Source of the DNA: Acanthaster planci
Lineage: Eukaryota; Echinodermata; Asteroidea; Valvatida; Acanthasteridae
Assembly: GCF_001949145.1 (NCBI RefSeq)
Contig: NW_019091385.1
Span: forward strand, 3,446,019 to 3,510,018
Length of the DNA: 64,000 nt
Direction of reading: 5' to 3'
Shown here: piece by piece, positions 40,201-53,100 of the stretch
Layout of the letters: every line of letters starts with the position of its first letter
Position numbering within the stretch: the stretch's first letter is position 1
Notes under the pieces: model-generated
Databases searched by the model: none
What the model was told of the DNA's origin: nothing
Seen by the model: only the letters and a program-made list of their open reading frames with translations
Translations under genes and position numbers: made by a program

Positions 40201-40983
40201 TATCAAAGATGGTTATGGGACCAGAATGTGAAACGGTTCTTTCTGGCAAGCTGTCGTTTTGCAGAAAACAATGAATGAAGGCCATTTCCAGCAGTTCATC
40301 TGAAGATGCATTTGTGGAAAATTGCCATTGGAAGCAAGTGCAAGTGTTGACATAATTTGCACATGCGTGCAGTTAATGGTCAGTTCAGTGCTTGACATTG
40401 TGTAGCTGCATTCAACTGAATATGAGCATGTGTTTCAGATGCTTAATTTAGGACTTAACTCAGCGACTTCTGATCTGAAATTGAAATCCTAGAATATTGC
40501 TTTTCTTAGAATGTACAGTATTTACTGGGCTGAAACTTCGTTAGATTTGTTCTAAGACACCTTTCTTTTTGATTTTGAGTAATTTTTGTTTCCTAAAAAG
40601 GAACGTAATGCACAAATGGAAAATGATTGTACCTTGTGTTTTGTCAGCATGGCTCCCTTTNGTTATACTGGGAGTCTATTTTTGCCAACTGTGACCAGTT
40701 TGGGGCATTCACATAAACATGTTGAAGTTCCAAGAGGAGAATTTAGTATATTGCAGCAGGATTTGCTTGTGCCCAGCTTTCAGCCTGGGTTTGGCTTAGA
40801 TGTCTCTGACCGTAACAAACAATGAAAGGGGATTTTTCCATGTCAATGCTTTCAGCTTTATCCTGAGCTCTACAGTTTTGAACATTTACAGCTGGAGCTC
40901 AATTAAGATCCTCCAGCCATTGGTCTCATACTAGATAACAGGATGTTTTCCCAGCCGAAAATGAAGGTATGTTAAGCACACAA

Positions 40984-41265
40984 GGCCCAGTTTCATGGAA
41001 CTACGGAAATGTCTGTGTTTACCATAGCACAAGAATTTGCTATGCAGTAAGTCTACTGTCACGGTGAATATTTCGAGGCTGCTGTGCTTAGCACAAAACA
41101 TATGCATGCTGAGTTCCATTGTTGCTTCACCAAGTTAAACAAATATTTCCTCTGAGGTGAGTGTGTCTTTTGCTGTGCTTACTGCTAATGGTCTTCATGA
41201 AGTATGCGGAGCTTTTGTAATTGTAGAATCACGTGCTTAGCAGCACCATGAAAGTGGACGGAGGT
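40984..41265. repeat. Interspersed repeat candidate with inverted ends
   Basis: GGCCCAGTTTCATGGAACTAC at the left and GCTTAGCAGCACCATGAAAG at the right are partial inverted matches around TTTCATGG. The words TGCTTAGCA recur inside. The shape is that of short non-autonomous elements; borders are approximate. Confidence 0.4.
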
Positions 41266-44200
41266 CTCAATTCTGAACTGGATTTATGAAGTAGAAACCT
41301 GGAAGTGAAGATAGAGCTGAAACTGAGATTCAGGAAACACCTTTACTTGGCTGCAGCTTGGACAATTACACACAGGTCTGTGGCATTGGCTTCATCTGCT
41401 ACTCGCTGAATCATGTGTACTTACAAGCCGCAACCAAGTAATTAGCACACATTCAAAATGTATGGTAAGAACTCTCTCTTCTGGACTGGTTTCCTCCTAT
41501 TGAGTTGTAAATTATAACAGGATTGAGAACCAGTCTCTGTGATCGGTCTTTGTTTGAAACAAGCTTCCAGAGCTACAGCTGTGTCTCTTGTCAAGATGTT
41601 TCCTCTCATTACCAATGGATGTCTAGACCTACATGTAGCCCTAGACAGCATCTTGGGATACAGCCTAAGGCCATGGCCTAATCAAGTGACTGTGGCTGAA
41701 AGTGACACATGCATCTATGGGAAGGGGCTGTAGCCACTAGCCATTTGCTGCAATACATGTAGGTGTCTGTATTATATCCAGCTCCAGCCACGATTTTTGG
41801 GACAAAGAGTTTGGACACTGGAGTTGGCCATTGGTCCACATTATCAAAGGGTTACACGGTGCCCTCTTTAATGCACCGGCTTGTTGCATCATCAGATTTC
41901 ATTGATACAACTCGGTCAGTCACCCCATATGGCCAAAGCTCGCTGTTCAGCAAACTAGCAGACAACCTCAGTCAACGATGTGTACATATACCAGTGAATT
42001 TCAATTGCTGAGCCAGATCAAGGGTTTCCAAGTAAATTCGGATGTGATGTCACAGTGCTACATGTATGTTTAACAAATGACATTACTGTAGTTGCTGTCA
42101 TCATCAGCAATCTCAGCTGGAAAAGTGCAAAGTATGTTGGGGAAAGGTCACCCCAAAATGAGGTTTGATCCAGGGCTAACATCGAGCCCATCATAAGCTG
42201 CCATACAAGTCGACTCCTCTGTCATGTCATCAATAACAACAGATGACCAGTGACAAAGGAATGTCCTTGTCACTGTTGGAGTTTATTGTAATCTAGGGCA
42301 GGATGACCTGCGAGGGACTTGTGAGGATCTGTGACAGCCCAGAATACGACATGTCCCCCACCAGGTGCCCAACCTACATGTACACCAGGATGGCATTTTT
42401 TATGTAACGTGTCACCAGTCTAGTTGAGCATTGCTTCAAACACGAGTCTCATGAAATGAGATTCCATGAAATAGTCTAGGAGTCTATATTTAACCTGCTA
42501 CAGAAGGGTTGAGACTTTGGCGTGGCTGTTAACTTAAAACTGGAGTTAATAAGGATGTAGTGGTTTGAACTGAGGGGGGGAGGGGGATTGGATGAAAGAA
42601 TGTCCAAGTTGATAAATGTATTGAGATTCAAAAAAGGGGTTTCATGGTCAGGTCAGCTCCATCCTCCTTCACTCCATCCGGAGAAAGGCACCTACATATT
42701 TAAGATTTTGACTTAAAAATCTGAGCTACCAACCAGGTGACAGTTGTGGCCTCTGCCAAGTAATTTGAAATGTGTTAAAAAAAAGTTGGCCAAAGTAAGC
42801 ATGTATAGTATTCTTGCTGTAAATAGTATAGAGAGTTGTGAACTGATTTCAAAGGGCGAAGCTTTTTATTGGGCAATGTATTAAAAATACAAAACTTAAA
42901 TTACCATTTTCTTTTTGTTTTGGTGATTTATATCATGAATTTGTATGAATTGAACATTTTTGTTGTGCGTGCTTCCATTTTTTTCATGTTACGGTTTAAA
43001 CGACTTAATTTTTGCAGCAGTGCAACAAGAGATTCAAGGTCAGAAAGACTGATGTTCGATCTTCACAAAAACCTTCCATCTAAGCCAGTGCTTATTTTAA
43101 ACTCCTAGACTTTTGTGTCACCTTATAAAGTCTTCTCAATGACCCCTGGGGTTGCTTTCTTTTTTATGTTTGCTTTGTCTGTAAAAGTCATCTCTGGCAC
43201 TGATTTGCCTGGAAAGTGAACATGGAATTTAAAAAATTTTGAAATAAAATTCAGAAGATGCTTGCAACACAAGGCATTTGATGCAAAGGGAATGAATGAC
43301 TAATATTTGAAAAAGCTAGTTCTGTACGTGATTAAGACATGGCTAAGTGTTGAGCAGTTTGTGAAACAATTTATATTTTGTCAAAATCAGTGAATCAAAG
43401 CCATTTACTGTTTGAGAGTTTGGGATTGTAGTTGGCTGTGATCATGTACAATTGCCTGTATAGATTGTGGTGTGTCAATCGTGAGCCATTGTTAAAGCTG
43501 CGTGTATGGGAGGCGAGGTACTACCTCCAAAGCTCAAGATGTTTTAGCCCTGATTATTGTAACTTCTTTTTAATAGAAGTGGTTTGGCCTGAAACTTGAA
43601 CAGCAAGAATTTTTTTTTCAGTCAGAGCCTCAGCCAATTTGATTCTTGATATTGCTGTGGAACTACTCAACGGAAAGACAGCCATATGCTATAGAATTTT
43701 TTCTTGTCTGAAATCTCCAGAATTCTGTCAAATAGACCTTACACATTCCCAGCGTCAAAATGTGTCCGTAATCAGTAACAGATCATGCCTGCAAGGTAAC
43801 AAAAAGTTCTGCAAAATTTTTCCTTGTGTAGTTTTTACACATGCAGTGTTAAATAGACCAGGATTTTGAACAGTGATGTGTAGCACACTTATGAACTATA
43901 AATCATGTAAATTTAACACTATTTTTTAATCCTTCACAGCAAGTTAATATATTCGCTATTCAAACTTTAATATGTGCAAATGCTTAGAAACCTGTACGAT
44001 GGTTAACTTGATTTGATTGAAGTAACTAAGATATATAGCAGGAAAAATATGAAGACCTGTTGTGACTTTTGTATAAGTTAGAATTGAATTATATATGTAT
44101 ATCTGGTGATACTAGCTAAGGATAATTCATGAAATGCACTAAAATTTGACATAAGCTTACAATGAAATTTCATTCTGCTGACGTTCTGATGTTGAATTCA

Positions 44201-46369
44201 AAGTACTAACAGTAATTTTTTATTACATACCAAATGGGATTTGTATGAATTTTGATTTGACTTCTTGCAGAAGTTGCTGTCGGGATTTAAACAGCAAATC
44301 AAAAAAAGAAAAAAAACAGGAGTGACTTGGCATTCAACTTGACAAAAAACCCTTTGTGTTCAACAAAAAGGGTATAGCCACCCAACCCAGATATATTTCT
44401 TGTGAAGAATTAGCTCCAACGGAGACTAAATACGTGCCCATTGGAAAGATGAATGTAGCCAATGATTGGCAAAGTCTATGCTGTCATTACTAAGGGGTAT
44501 CCATTTTCTTTTTCCATTCTGTACACTTTTCACAAGTTAGAAAATATACAAAATACTTAAAATAATATCCAACCCAGAAGTCATCTTTTTTTTCACCTTT
44601 TTAGTTTGTTTACTCATTGAGAGGAAGGGTTACGAATGTTCACACAAGGAAGTGAAGCCCAAAAAGAGTGATTGATAGGCAGTCATGTGATATGCCTTAG
44701 CTGAATGTGCACTCAAGTATAGTTTCTTTATAATTTCATTTGTGATATCATCTTAGTTTTTGTTCATTTCTTGTGTCCTCTGCAGTGTATCTCAAGTTCA
44801 AATATGAGTTGTATTGAAATGTTCATTGCTACTACCTTACCACTATTCCAATCGGCCTGAAATAATTTTCCCAGAAGTTGTTTGATCACCTTTGTTGTGG
44901 CTAAATGCTATTTAAAGGATGGAAGTGTCCCTTCATAGAATTCTAAGATGATAAACTTTGTTATATGCAGTAATGAATCGAATTTTGACTTGAATTAATT
45001 TTCCTCAGGCAGGAAAGTGTGTTCTGGTGGTAAATTGCCAGAGCAATTATCTGAGTTTTGTTATTCTTAATCCTGTACGTCTCATTGGTCACAGAACTTA
45101 AGGTCATTTGAACTGTGGTGTTTTGCTGCTCAAATTAAAGCACAGCTAGATAAAGCATGGCAAACTATAATGATAATTTTTTGATACTTTTTATGAAAAT
45201 CTGTTTACCTCTTACCTGGTTTTATTAGGAATGCAGTTTATCATTAAAGTGTGAAGTTGCCAATGGTTGTCTCATCTTACAATCTTCCAAAAACAAAGTT
45301 AGAAAAAAAATTGCTGTAAAGATCTGAGAATACGAAAATTTGAGACAGGTACAAGTAATGTAAAAATCCAAATGCCTGGTTTAATACTTGCATTGGGTAA
45401 GTTGAGTTGTAGCATCTGGATGTCATTAAAAAAAATGAAATCAAACAGGTATCGATATTGTGTTGCACTTTTATGTTTATAAGCAGCATACATGTGATGT
45501 TTTTATCTTGTTAAAAATGATAAATTTATGAACGGGAAATTGCAACCTTGTCATCAGCACTTATTACCTCAGTTGCCAATGTGGCAACATGACTTTGCAA
45601 GTGAAGTTGGCTTTGACCATCTCTGAATGGCTTGCCACCAGATTCCGGGCATTCGTGCTCTGTCCCATTGTTCACCAGTGGCTGTCAGTACTATGTTGCG
45701 ATAAAGGCGTTTCCCTGTAATTAGAAGAAAAGTATCAAATTTACCATAATGCCTTTGAAAGGTTGCCAGGAGGGTACTTGCTGCCTGAGCTTTTGCCAAA
45801 TAGAAATGCCTGGGATTCTACAGTAAACCATCAAAAGAACTTTTCATTGTGCTCATCTCACTGTAGTAATACTGAGTTACTCTGTATTGTTCTTTTATTT
45901 GTAGATTTGGGCCAGTCTTATTTTTGGAAGTGAATTCATATCCAATAAACATGACCCCCTGGGCAATTTTATGTTGATGGGGCCAAAATATAGAATCCCG
46001 CCTTACAGGTCTTGCAAAACTGAAAAATGAATAAAAAATATTCTTAGGTATCATTTAAGTTCATTATCCCGAAGGAAAGTTAAAATATCTGTATTTCTCG
46101 AATCTCGACCAGTTGAAAATGCTGCTGCTAGTAGTAGCCTATGTGTTGCTCAAATTATAGGTCAAACAGTACAGTGGGGTCAACGAGGTAAGTTTGAACT
46201 TTTGGGAAAGCTATTACTATTATTTAGAAATTATTTCTGTTGACGTTACATGTTGTAACAACTAAAGATATATATTTTTATTCCTTAAACCTGTGATCAA
46301 ATTTTACACAACTGATTTTCAGCGCACTAAATTCTACAGTAGGTGACATTTTGTGTATCTTCCCCTTTT

Positions 46370-46700
46370 CAAATTAGAAAAAAAATTCTGGGCGCTAGGG
46401 CCGCTGGGTATTTAAAAAGTTCCCAGCATGCCTTTTCCCATATTCCGAACATTCCCGAACGGCAACGGTCCCTGTCGATTGTTAATCACCTGCCAATCTT
46501 TCCACGCGTCGCCCCAAACGCACCAATAACATCTCGCTTTATGGAGCACGTGATTGCATGCTAATGAAAAATTATGAATAAATTATTCTTCGACGCTCGG
46601 CTTTTTCCGGAAGCTTTCCTTGTTAGTCCTCTGACAAGCGTAAAAAGTTTTCATCAACAGCCGCCATTTTGAGCGAATACGGTCGGGGAAAAACTGGCAT
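46370..46700 (+). promoter_or_regulatory. CREBBP: Candidate CREBBP core promoter
   Basis: The sequence changes here from AT-rich spacer to a more CpG-containing block. It holds CCAAT (46523-46527), an ETS/GABP-type CCGGAAG (46607-46613) and a YY1-type GCCGCCATTTTG (46660-46671). An inverted CCAAT (ATTGG) follows near 46790. ETS plus YY1 just around the start, without a TATA box, is the known arrangement of many animal housekeeping promoters, and the block lies about 400-700 bases upstream of the CREBBP start codon. The transcription start itself is inferred, not seen. Confidence 0.55.
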
Positions 46701-46984
46701 TTTCGGTGAAAATTTCTCATCATTTCGGAAATTATTTCACCCGAAACCCATTTTGATATTTTATTTAATTACTACTTCTTCCCCAGCGATTGGATGGGAA
46801 CCCGCCAGGCGTTTCATCATGTGACGAAAACGATTTGAAATCGGCGATCATTTTCGTGCTGGGCTTTGTACACGGGAAATTAAGGTCAAACTGTGCAGGA
46901 TACGTCGATTTAATACTATTATTTGCGTTGCAATGGTGTAACCAGCTTTTTGTTTAACCGGAGTCTTCAACCAGCAGACAGCCA

Positions 46985-47029
46985 ATGGATCACATCAAGG
47001 TAAAACTGGAACATTCCGGCATCAAGTAA
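46985..47029 (+). other. Small upstream ORF in the presumed CREBBP 5' UTR
   Basis: ATG at 46985 opens a 14-codon frame (MDHIKVKLEHSGIK) that stops with TAA at 47027-47029, 59 bases before the CREBBP ATG. Its context is weak at -3 (C) but has G at +4. If the 5' UTR covers it, it could lower initiation at the main start. A GTAAAA right after its fifth codon could also serve as a donor, so the leader may be spliced here. Inference only. Confidence 0.3.
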
Positions 47030-47088
47030 GACTTAATTGGTGACTTCTTCGTAACACTGCGAACACGGAGTGGTCCAATTTTTTCAAC

Positions 47089-47170
47089 ATGGCCGACCTG
47101 GAAGGTCCGCCGAACAAGAGGCCGAAGCTAACGGTGCCGATTTCGACGCCTAGCAGTGACAACAACACAG
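47089..47170 (+). CDS. CREBBP: CREBBP exon 1: start and NLS
   Basis: ATG at 47089 sits in a strong context (CAACATGG, A at -3 and G at +4). It gives [19 protein letters not shown], which parallels the vertebrate start with GPP followed by KRPKL or KRAKL, the known N-terminal nuclear localisation signal. The exon ends at ACACAG|GTGATT (47171), leaving one base (G). Vertebrate exon 1 also ends in phase 1 at the equivalent place. No other ATG in this frame lies close upstream. Confidence 0.93.
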
Positions 47171-50100
47171 GTGATTCAGTAAACGTTTAATTCATTTTCT
47201 CGTTCTCATCATATTTATGTGCACATGAAATAAATTTAAATCTTTGTAAAACTAGGCCTAGATATTCTGATGCGAAAAGAATTCTTTGCCCAGGCCATTC
47301 CTGGTCAAGCTTAGTCCGAGTAACGTTAGGCATAACTTGGAACCAACAAATCTCCTTTTTTAACATTCGGACATGGTAGGGCGATAGTAGGGTCCAAGTA
47401 CTTTCGATAGGCTTTTGCTTGCATTAATTCATTTCACTCAAAATAGCTCGTAGGCCCTACCCCGAATCAAAATCCTCTGAATTGGCCTCCAAAATGGTCC
47501 TCAACTGCGCCCAGCTTTGTGCGAGTCGGAGATTCTATTAGGCCTAATGGATGATTAGGTTTACTCACATTTGGGAAGGAAAAAAAAATTCCCCTTCAAA
47601 TCGGAAACAGTCTTGTCTTCAAGCGTGATACCACCACCACTACTGTAGGCCTAAGCTGCTTTCAAGTCAACTGGTACCTTTGGCGACTTGTATCTCGGAT
47701 GACTCTTACCTTGGACGCTTTCGAGTCAACTCGTACCTTGGGCGAGTTATACCTTGGATGATTCATACCTTGGACTACTCGTACCACAGGCAACTCGTAC
47801 CTTGGACAACTTGTACCTCGGACAACTCGTACCTCAAGTTAAGACCACTCGTACCTTCATGTTATCAGTTCCATTGTAACTTTGCTGCACTTCCTTTTCA
47901 GCATGTTTATGATCAGATTTGACAAACATATCAAAGAAAAATCTTCATAAATCTCCCAGAGTGATCTCGAATGCCAGCATGATTTTCTCCATAGTGCCTG
48001 CCGCAGGCGTTTGCGCTGTCGGTTTACATGATGGATGTTGAACAACGTGACTGTGTACAAACTTGACTTCCTTATTAATATGCTTTTATGGGGAGGGGAC
48101 TTTACTAAACTATAAATTCTTTTTTTTAGGGGGGGAATTCAATTTATTCTTATGGCTTTGGGAAAATGTTATTGGACTTTTTCATTCTGTGGGGGAATGA
48201 CAGCTTTATTTAGTAACGTTTTGGGAGGTGTACTCAATAAAACTTCAAATATATGTAATACAAAACTGCTGTAAACTGCTTGCTGACTACAATGACCTAA
48301 AATACAAATCTCAAAATATGGAGGGCCTGACGTTTCAATCCTAAAATGGGGGGGTGGTTACCTTATTAAAATTTTTTTTTTTTTGGACAAGTTACAACTG
48401 ACATTACTTTATAAACTTTGAAGTAAATGAAAACATGACATCACTCCATCATCACGGTTGACGGCATGGTGAAGATTCCAAATTGCATGCAACAATGGCT
48501 GGCCACGTTGACCAACGTCAGTTGCCTGACCATGCGTGCAGATGCACGACGTTGACGTGTCGCACATTAATGTCACCTCATCGGCGTGTAGGTAAGACAA
48601 TATAGGCAAAATGGCAAATTAGGTGACGAGCACATGACTAAGAAATCAAATTACTCAAGTTAATTACAATAATGATAAGCGCTGAGCAGGCTCTGATTTC
48701 TGTGAAGGTACGAGTTGTCTTGTACGTGAATGACGAGTTGTCTTCACTGGAGGAACGAGTTGTCCAAGGTGTGACTCGGCAAAGGTACGAGTTGGTACAG
48801 TTATGTTGAGTTGATGGCAGGAGTTGTCCATGGTACGAGTTGTTCCTGTTAATGTCCTGGAGACAACATCATGTTGCGCTGGCCTCTAGCGGACCATTCA
48901 CAAAAAGCATGCCGTGCCCCTGGCACACATGCACCTGAGTCCTGAGGGTCGCAATGTCCGTTGTACAGTTTCAATGTGATCACAGTTACCGGACATACGG
49001 CGCTCAGGAATCAGTCGGCAGCACGCGTGCTGACACAGCTCGCTTTTTATGAATGGTCCGCTAGATAGAGGCTGGGGTGCCGTGATGTCATCTCCAGGAC
49101 ATTAACATACAGTTCGAATTGCAGTTTGAATATGATGGCGACATCGAGCTCGATGACAAGACCATTTCCGATTTGATTGGGAAATTTCTCTTTCTTTCCC
49201 AAATGTGAGTAAACCACATTATTAGTAGAATCTCCTTTTCTTGCTTGCTTCTTAGCTGGGCATATTAGACAGTTTAAGGACCATTTTGGAGGCAAATTCA
49301 GAGGATTATGATTTGGGCTACAAGTTATTTTCAGTGAAATGAATTAATGGAAGCAGAAGGTACTTGAACGCTGCTATCACCTGACCATGTCCAAATGTTT
49401 AAAAAGGAAAAAGGTGATTTGTACAGTCAAGGTCAAGCTATGCTGTTTGTGTCAGGCCTAATGTCCATGATGGTTATTCGCAACTTACTCTCATGATTCT
49501 GAAAACCAATCAGACTTGACAGTAGGCCTGGATGGTGAAATCAGGGACCTGGCAACTCTACGGTCACAGACGTTAGTCATGCTAGTTGGAGTAAGCCCCT
49601 AACTGGCACTCTATAAATTGCCTTTTAAACAAGTATGGATCCTGTCCAAATGTAAAAAAAGGGGACTTGTAGGGTCCTAGTTTCTCCGAATACATTGGTG
49701 TGTGGTCAACATTGGTAGGCCAATGTTGAGATTCTTTTATAATGTTGGCTTTTAAAATGTTTACCCCTTCGCTCTGTGTTTTTCTGGAATCATGAAACAA
49801 AAATCAGCATAACAGCTTGATCAGTTGGTGAAACTGATTGCCAAAGCAAGGAGGAGAAATTTTAGCAAGTAGGAGAAATTTTTACTTCAAGTACTCAAAA
49901 GTCACTACTCCGTCATTACTCTGTGTGACTTCAAGCCAATACAGTTTACATGCGCGTGGAGTTGTAATGCTATGGGTTTTTTCANTCGAACTTGATAAGT
50001 GAATGCTACACCGCTTGCACAAAGTTATTCAATCAAATTTTTCTGTGAGAGCAACCCTGAGTAGCCTGTAGCTCTTAAAAAGGGTATCAGGAGGGTTTTA

Positions 50101-53100
50101 GAGCAGGAGATGGAGTATTCTTTGACAAAAATGTGATTGTTACCAATTTCTCGGTCCCACCTGATGATGTTCGTACTGCTCATGTCATTTGTGTTCATTC
50201 CATTGTGCATGTGTCGGACCTACAAGTGGCCGCATCTCGGTTCGACCATTTTTGATGGCAGGGGTAGCATCTTTACATCCTGTAAGCTGATACCATTGGG
50301 ACTCACGACATGCGCTACACTGTGTAACTGTAAAAGATTACAAGATCTTAGGAAATGGTTCAACCAAGATTCAGCGCAAGCTTGACCATTGGTGGGCCCA
50401 ACACATTCACAATGTAATAAACACAAACAGCATGAACAGCACAGTCGTTGTTGCTGGAACCAAGAAATTAGTGAGCAAAAATGTATTTTTTTTGCAGAAT
50501 ACTCAGTCTTATGCTCTAAAACCCTCCTGACAGCTTCTTAAGAGCTACGGGCTACTCAAGGTTGCGCTCACAGAAAAATTTGATGGAATAGCTTTGTGCA
50601 AGCAGTGTAGCATTCACTTATCAAGTTCGAATAAAATACCTGTAGTATTACGACTCCATGTAAACTGTATTGGGTGGAAGTCCAGTGGAGTAATGATGGA
50701 ATAGTTCTCGCAGTTAGAAATTTTGAAGCTGTGGGATGGAGTGAATGCCAGGCAACTCGAAAGCGTGCCCACTCAGGAAATTCCCAACTCATTAAGTTAA
50801 ACAACACGTTTGCAAATTTACTCTCTTGGAAATGTCCCATTTCTTGTTTGTTACTAAAGCAGTGATTTCCAAACATCATCACCATGATCCTCAAATATTA
50901 TGCTATGAAAATGTGCCAGATTAACTTCTGCCTGGTTCTGTGCCCTCTCTGTCAGCTGCGAAGTGGTTGTCGTTGTCAAGGGTCCATTTTGAAATTCACT
51001 ACCGTGTTACTTGCATTAGGATACCGATGCCTTTGGATGAGGAAAGAATTCCATACCTGGCCATATCTGAACAATTTTAATTGTTTCCTTAGTAAATGCT
51101 TCAATCTTTTCCAAGCTAAATTTGACTTTTAACCCTAACCCCCTAGGGACCATTGAAATCCTGCATAACTTTGTTGGGTTCAGCATTTAAGGGAAGTTAA
51201 ACCTTTCTGATGGCTAAAAAGTCATTGCAGGGGAAAATTGATGATGCCCTTGTATGGAATTCTTCTTTATGCATAAATAGTATTTATTCATAATTCATGT
51301 ACCCCTCCCCTTTTGGGAGGAGATTAATGTAGTCAACCTGCCAAGACGTGAAAATATTGTGATTTTTCTTGAATTCTGGAAGATAGAAAACAACCAGAGC
51401 AAGAAGCTGTCCATTGGTCTGTAAAGGCTGATATCCACTTAGATGTATGTAAATTTCATACACAAAGTTAGTGGACAGCAACAGTTAAATGTCTATTAGG
51501 TAGAAAGTTGGACATATTCGTTGTTCCCATTTAAAGTGCATGCACAGTTCTAGTGACTGAATTCACAAGACAACTCAGGAATGATGACAAGAAATTTGCT
51601 TCTTGTCGAGCATTCCTAGACTATGCCATGAGCATGCTGTCCATGATAGCATCAATAACGAAAATTGTTGCACTTACGTGATTGTAATACCGCAATACAG
51701 GTGATTCACAATACAGTGCACCACCAAGAGTTTGCTACAGATAGGTCATTTTTTGCAGTGTTTTGTGGGAAATGGTAGATATAATCATTTGCTGGCTGTG
51801 TGCTGAGAACATTATTCCTGTTTGTTTCTCAGGGAAGAAGAGTGGTATTTTGAGTAGCACTTTTAATTAATTCTTTCCTCTTTTTATTGCATGGAATGTC
51901 CCTATCCATCTAAAGTTTCCCAAGGTTGTCTCCTGATATACATGCATGCTAAAATTGCAAATTGTGGCAATGTGACCTTGCTTTTTGCAAATGTTAGCTT
52001 GGAAAAGTCTCTGTGTGGCAACCTCCTGGTGGCATGCTGTATTGTGTATGGCCCCTGTTGTAGCCCGTAAGAAACATGTCCAAGTTGAAACATTAATCAC
52101 TGCATTTTTGAAATGCATCAGTTGTAAGTTCATGGCGCAGTCCATTGCTGTTCCCTGTTGCATGGCATGGAAGCAAGTTAACATTGTAGAAACTGAAGGG
52201 GAAAAAGCCCTATGCAAGTCAAGTGTGTTGACATGTTCAGTTGTTCACTACTAAGCTTCCAGTAGGCCTCAATATAAGACTTTTTTGTGTGTGTTGTCAG
52301 TATTCACATTAGGGGTATCATTACCGAAAATGCAGTGTGCTACACACTGTTGTGTAGCTGGTTTTTAAGTTGGTCTATTTTTTATCATAGCGCTAACAAA
52401 CGTACATACGTAATGAGTGCATTGTTTGGTTTCTTTTTAAACAACATCAGCAACAGTGGGAAGTTTCATTGTCCAACCAAAGAACTACATGTAAATGACT
52501 GAAAGAGTTCTCAAGCAATACTGATCAGTTGTCCTGTAAGAAAAAAAGAAGAAAACAAAGAAAAAACTCACAGGATTTCCGTCCTCCCCAAATTATTCAA
52601 TTTTTGAACCCTATTCTCAGGGTTTGTTGTTAAAATCCTTCATTTTTGAGATAACGAATCAAGATGATTTTCTTTGTTTACAGTTTGTTTCATGGCATAT
52701 TACTGTGGTCCAAAAGGTAGAAGTGCTTGGAGAGTTCATGCAAGTGTTCGTGTTTGTAAACACTTGACACACCACATTTCAATTGTTGGAAGCCTAGCTC
52801 GCTGCATATTCTTGCTAAGAGCCTTCCTGACTCCCTCAAAAATAATCTTCTGTACAGGAAACCAGTGGCACATTCTCTGCATGTAAAATAGGGCACAGAG
52901 TACTTTCAAGGCACATTGCAAAAGACCAAAGAATACCACATGCATGTTAGCGAAGATGTGAATTCTAGAGGTCTGGAAGCGTTTCCCATGAGTGGAGCTG
53001 AATTGTTTTTAAGGAATTGAGACTCCACATTCTATCATACACTGCTGTACATGCTCTGTGAAGGTTCAGGGCTCAACCTTAACGCTAGCCCGGCGTACAA

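Larger units (their letters stand above)
36848..46369 (+). other. ADCY9 3' UTR and intergenic spacer
   Basis: No coding exon was recognised between the ADCY9 stop and the CREBBP promoter block. The first part must contain the ADCY9 3' UTR, but I cannot place its end: AATAAA occurs at about 43242 and 46025 among other A/T-rich words and none is decisive. Content seen: a TTAA-bounded foldback element (37634-38051), a repeat with inverted ends (about 40984-41265), a dispersed repeat start with hairpin (40128-40200), and a single ambiguous base at 40661. From about 42.8 to 46.1 kb the sequence is AT-rich and mostly featureless. Confidence 0.55.
47300..49450. repeat. Large imperfect inverted repeat in CREBBP intron 1
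   Basis: About 47310-47625 is the inverted counterpart of about 49150-49440: shared blocks include TTAATTCATTTCACT, CCTCCAAAATGGTCCT, TTTACTCACATTTGGGAA and AAATCGGAAA with GTCTTGTC. Further in, the array at 47645-47860 faces its complement at 48700-48850. About 830 bases of unrelated sequence lie in the centre. Identity looks like roughly 70-80 per cent by eye, so the duplication is not recent. Confidence 0.7.

Noticed and set aside
43235-43255. AATAAA as the ADCY9 poly(A) signal
   Set aside because: It lies about 6.4 kb beyond the stop in AT-rich DNA where the hexamer is expected by chance; cannot be supported without transcripts.
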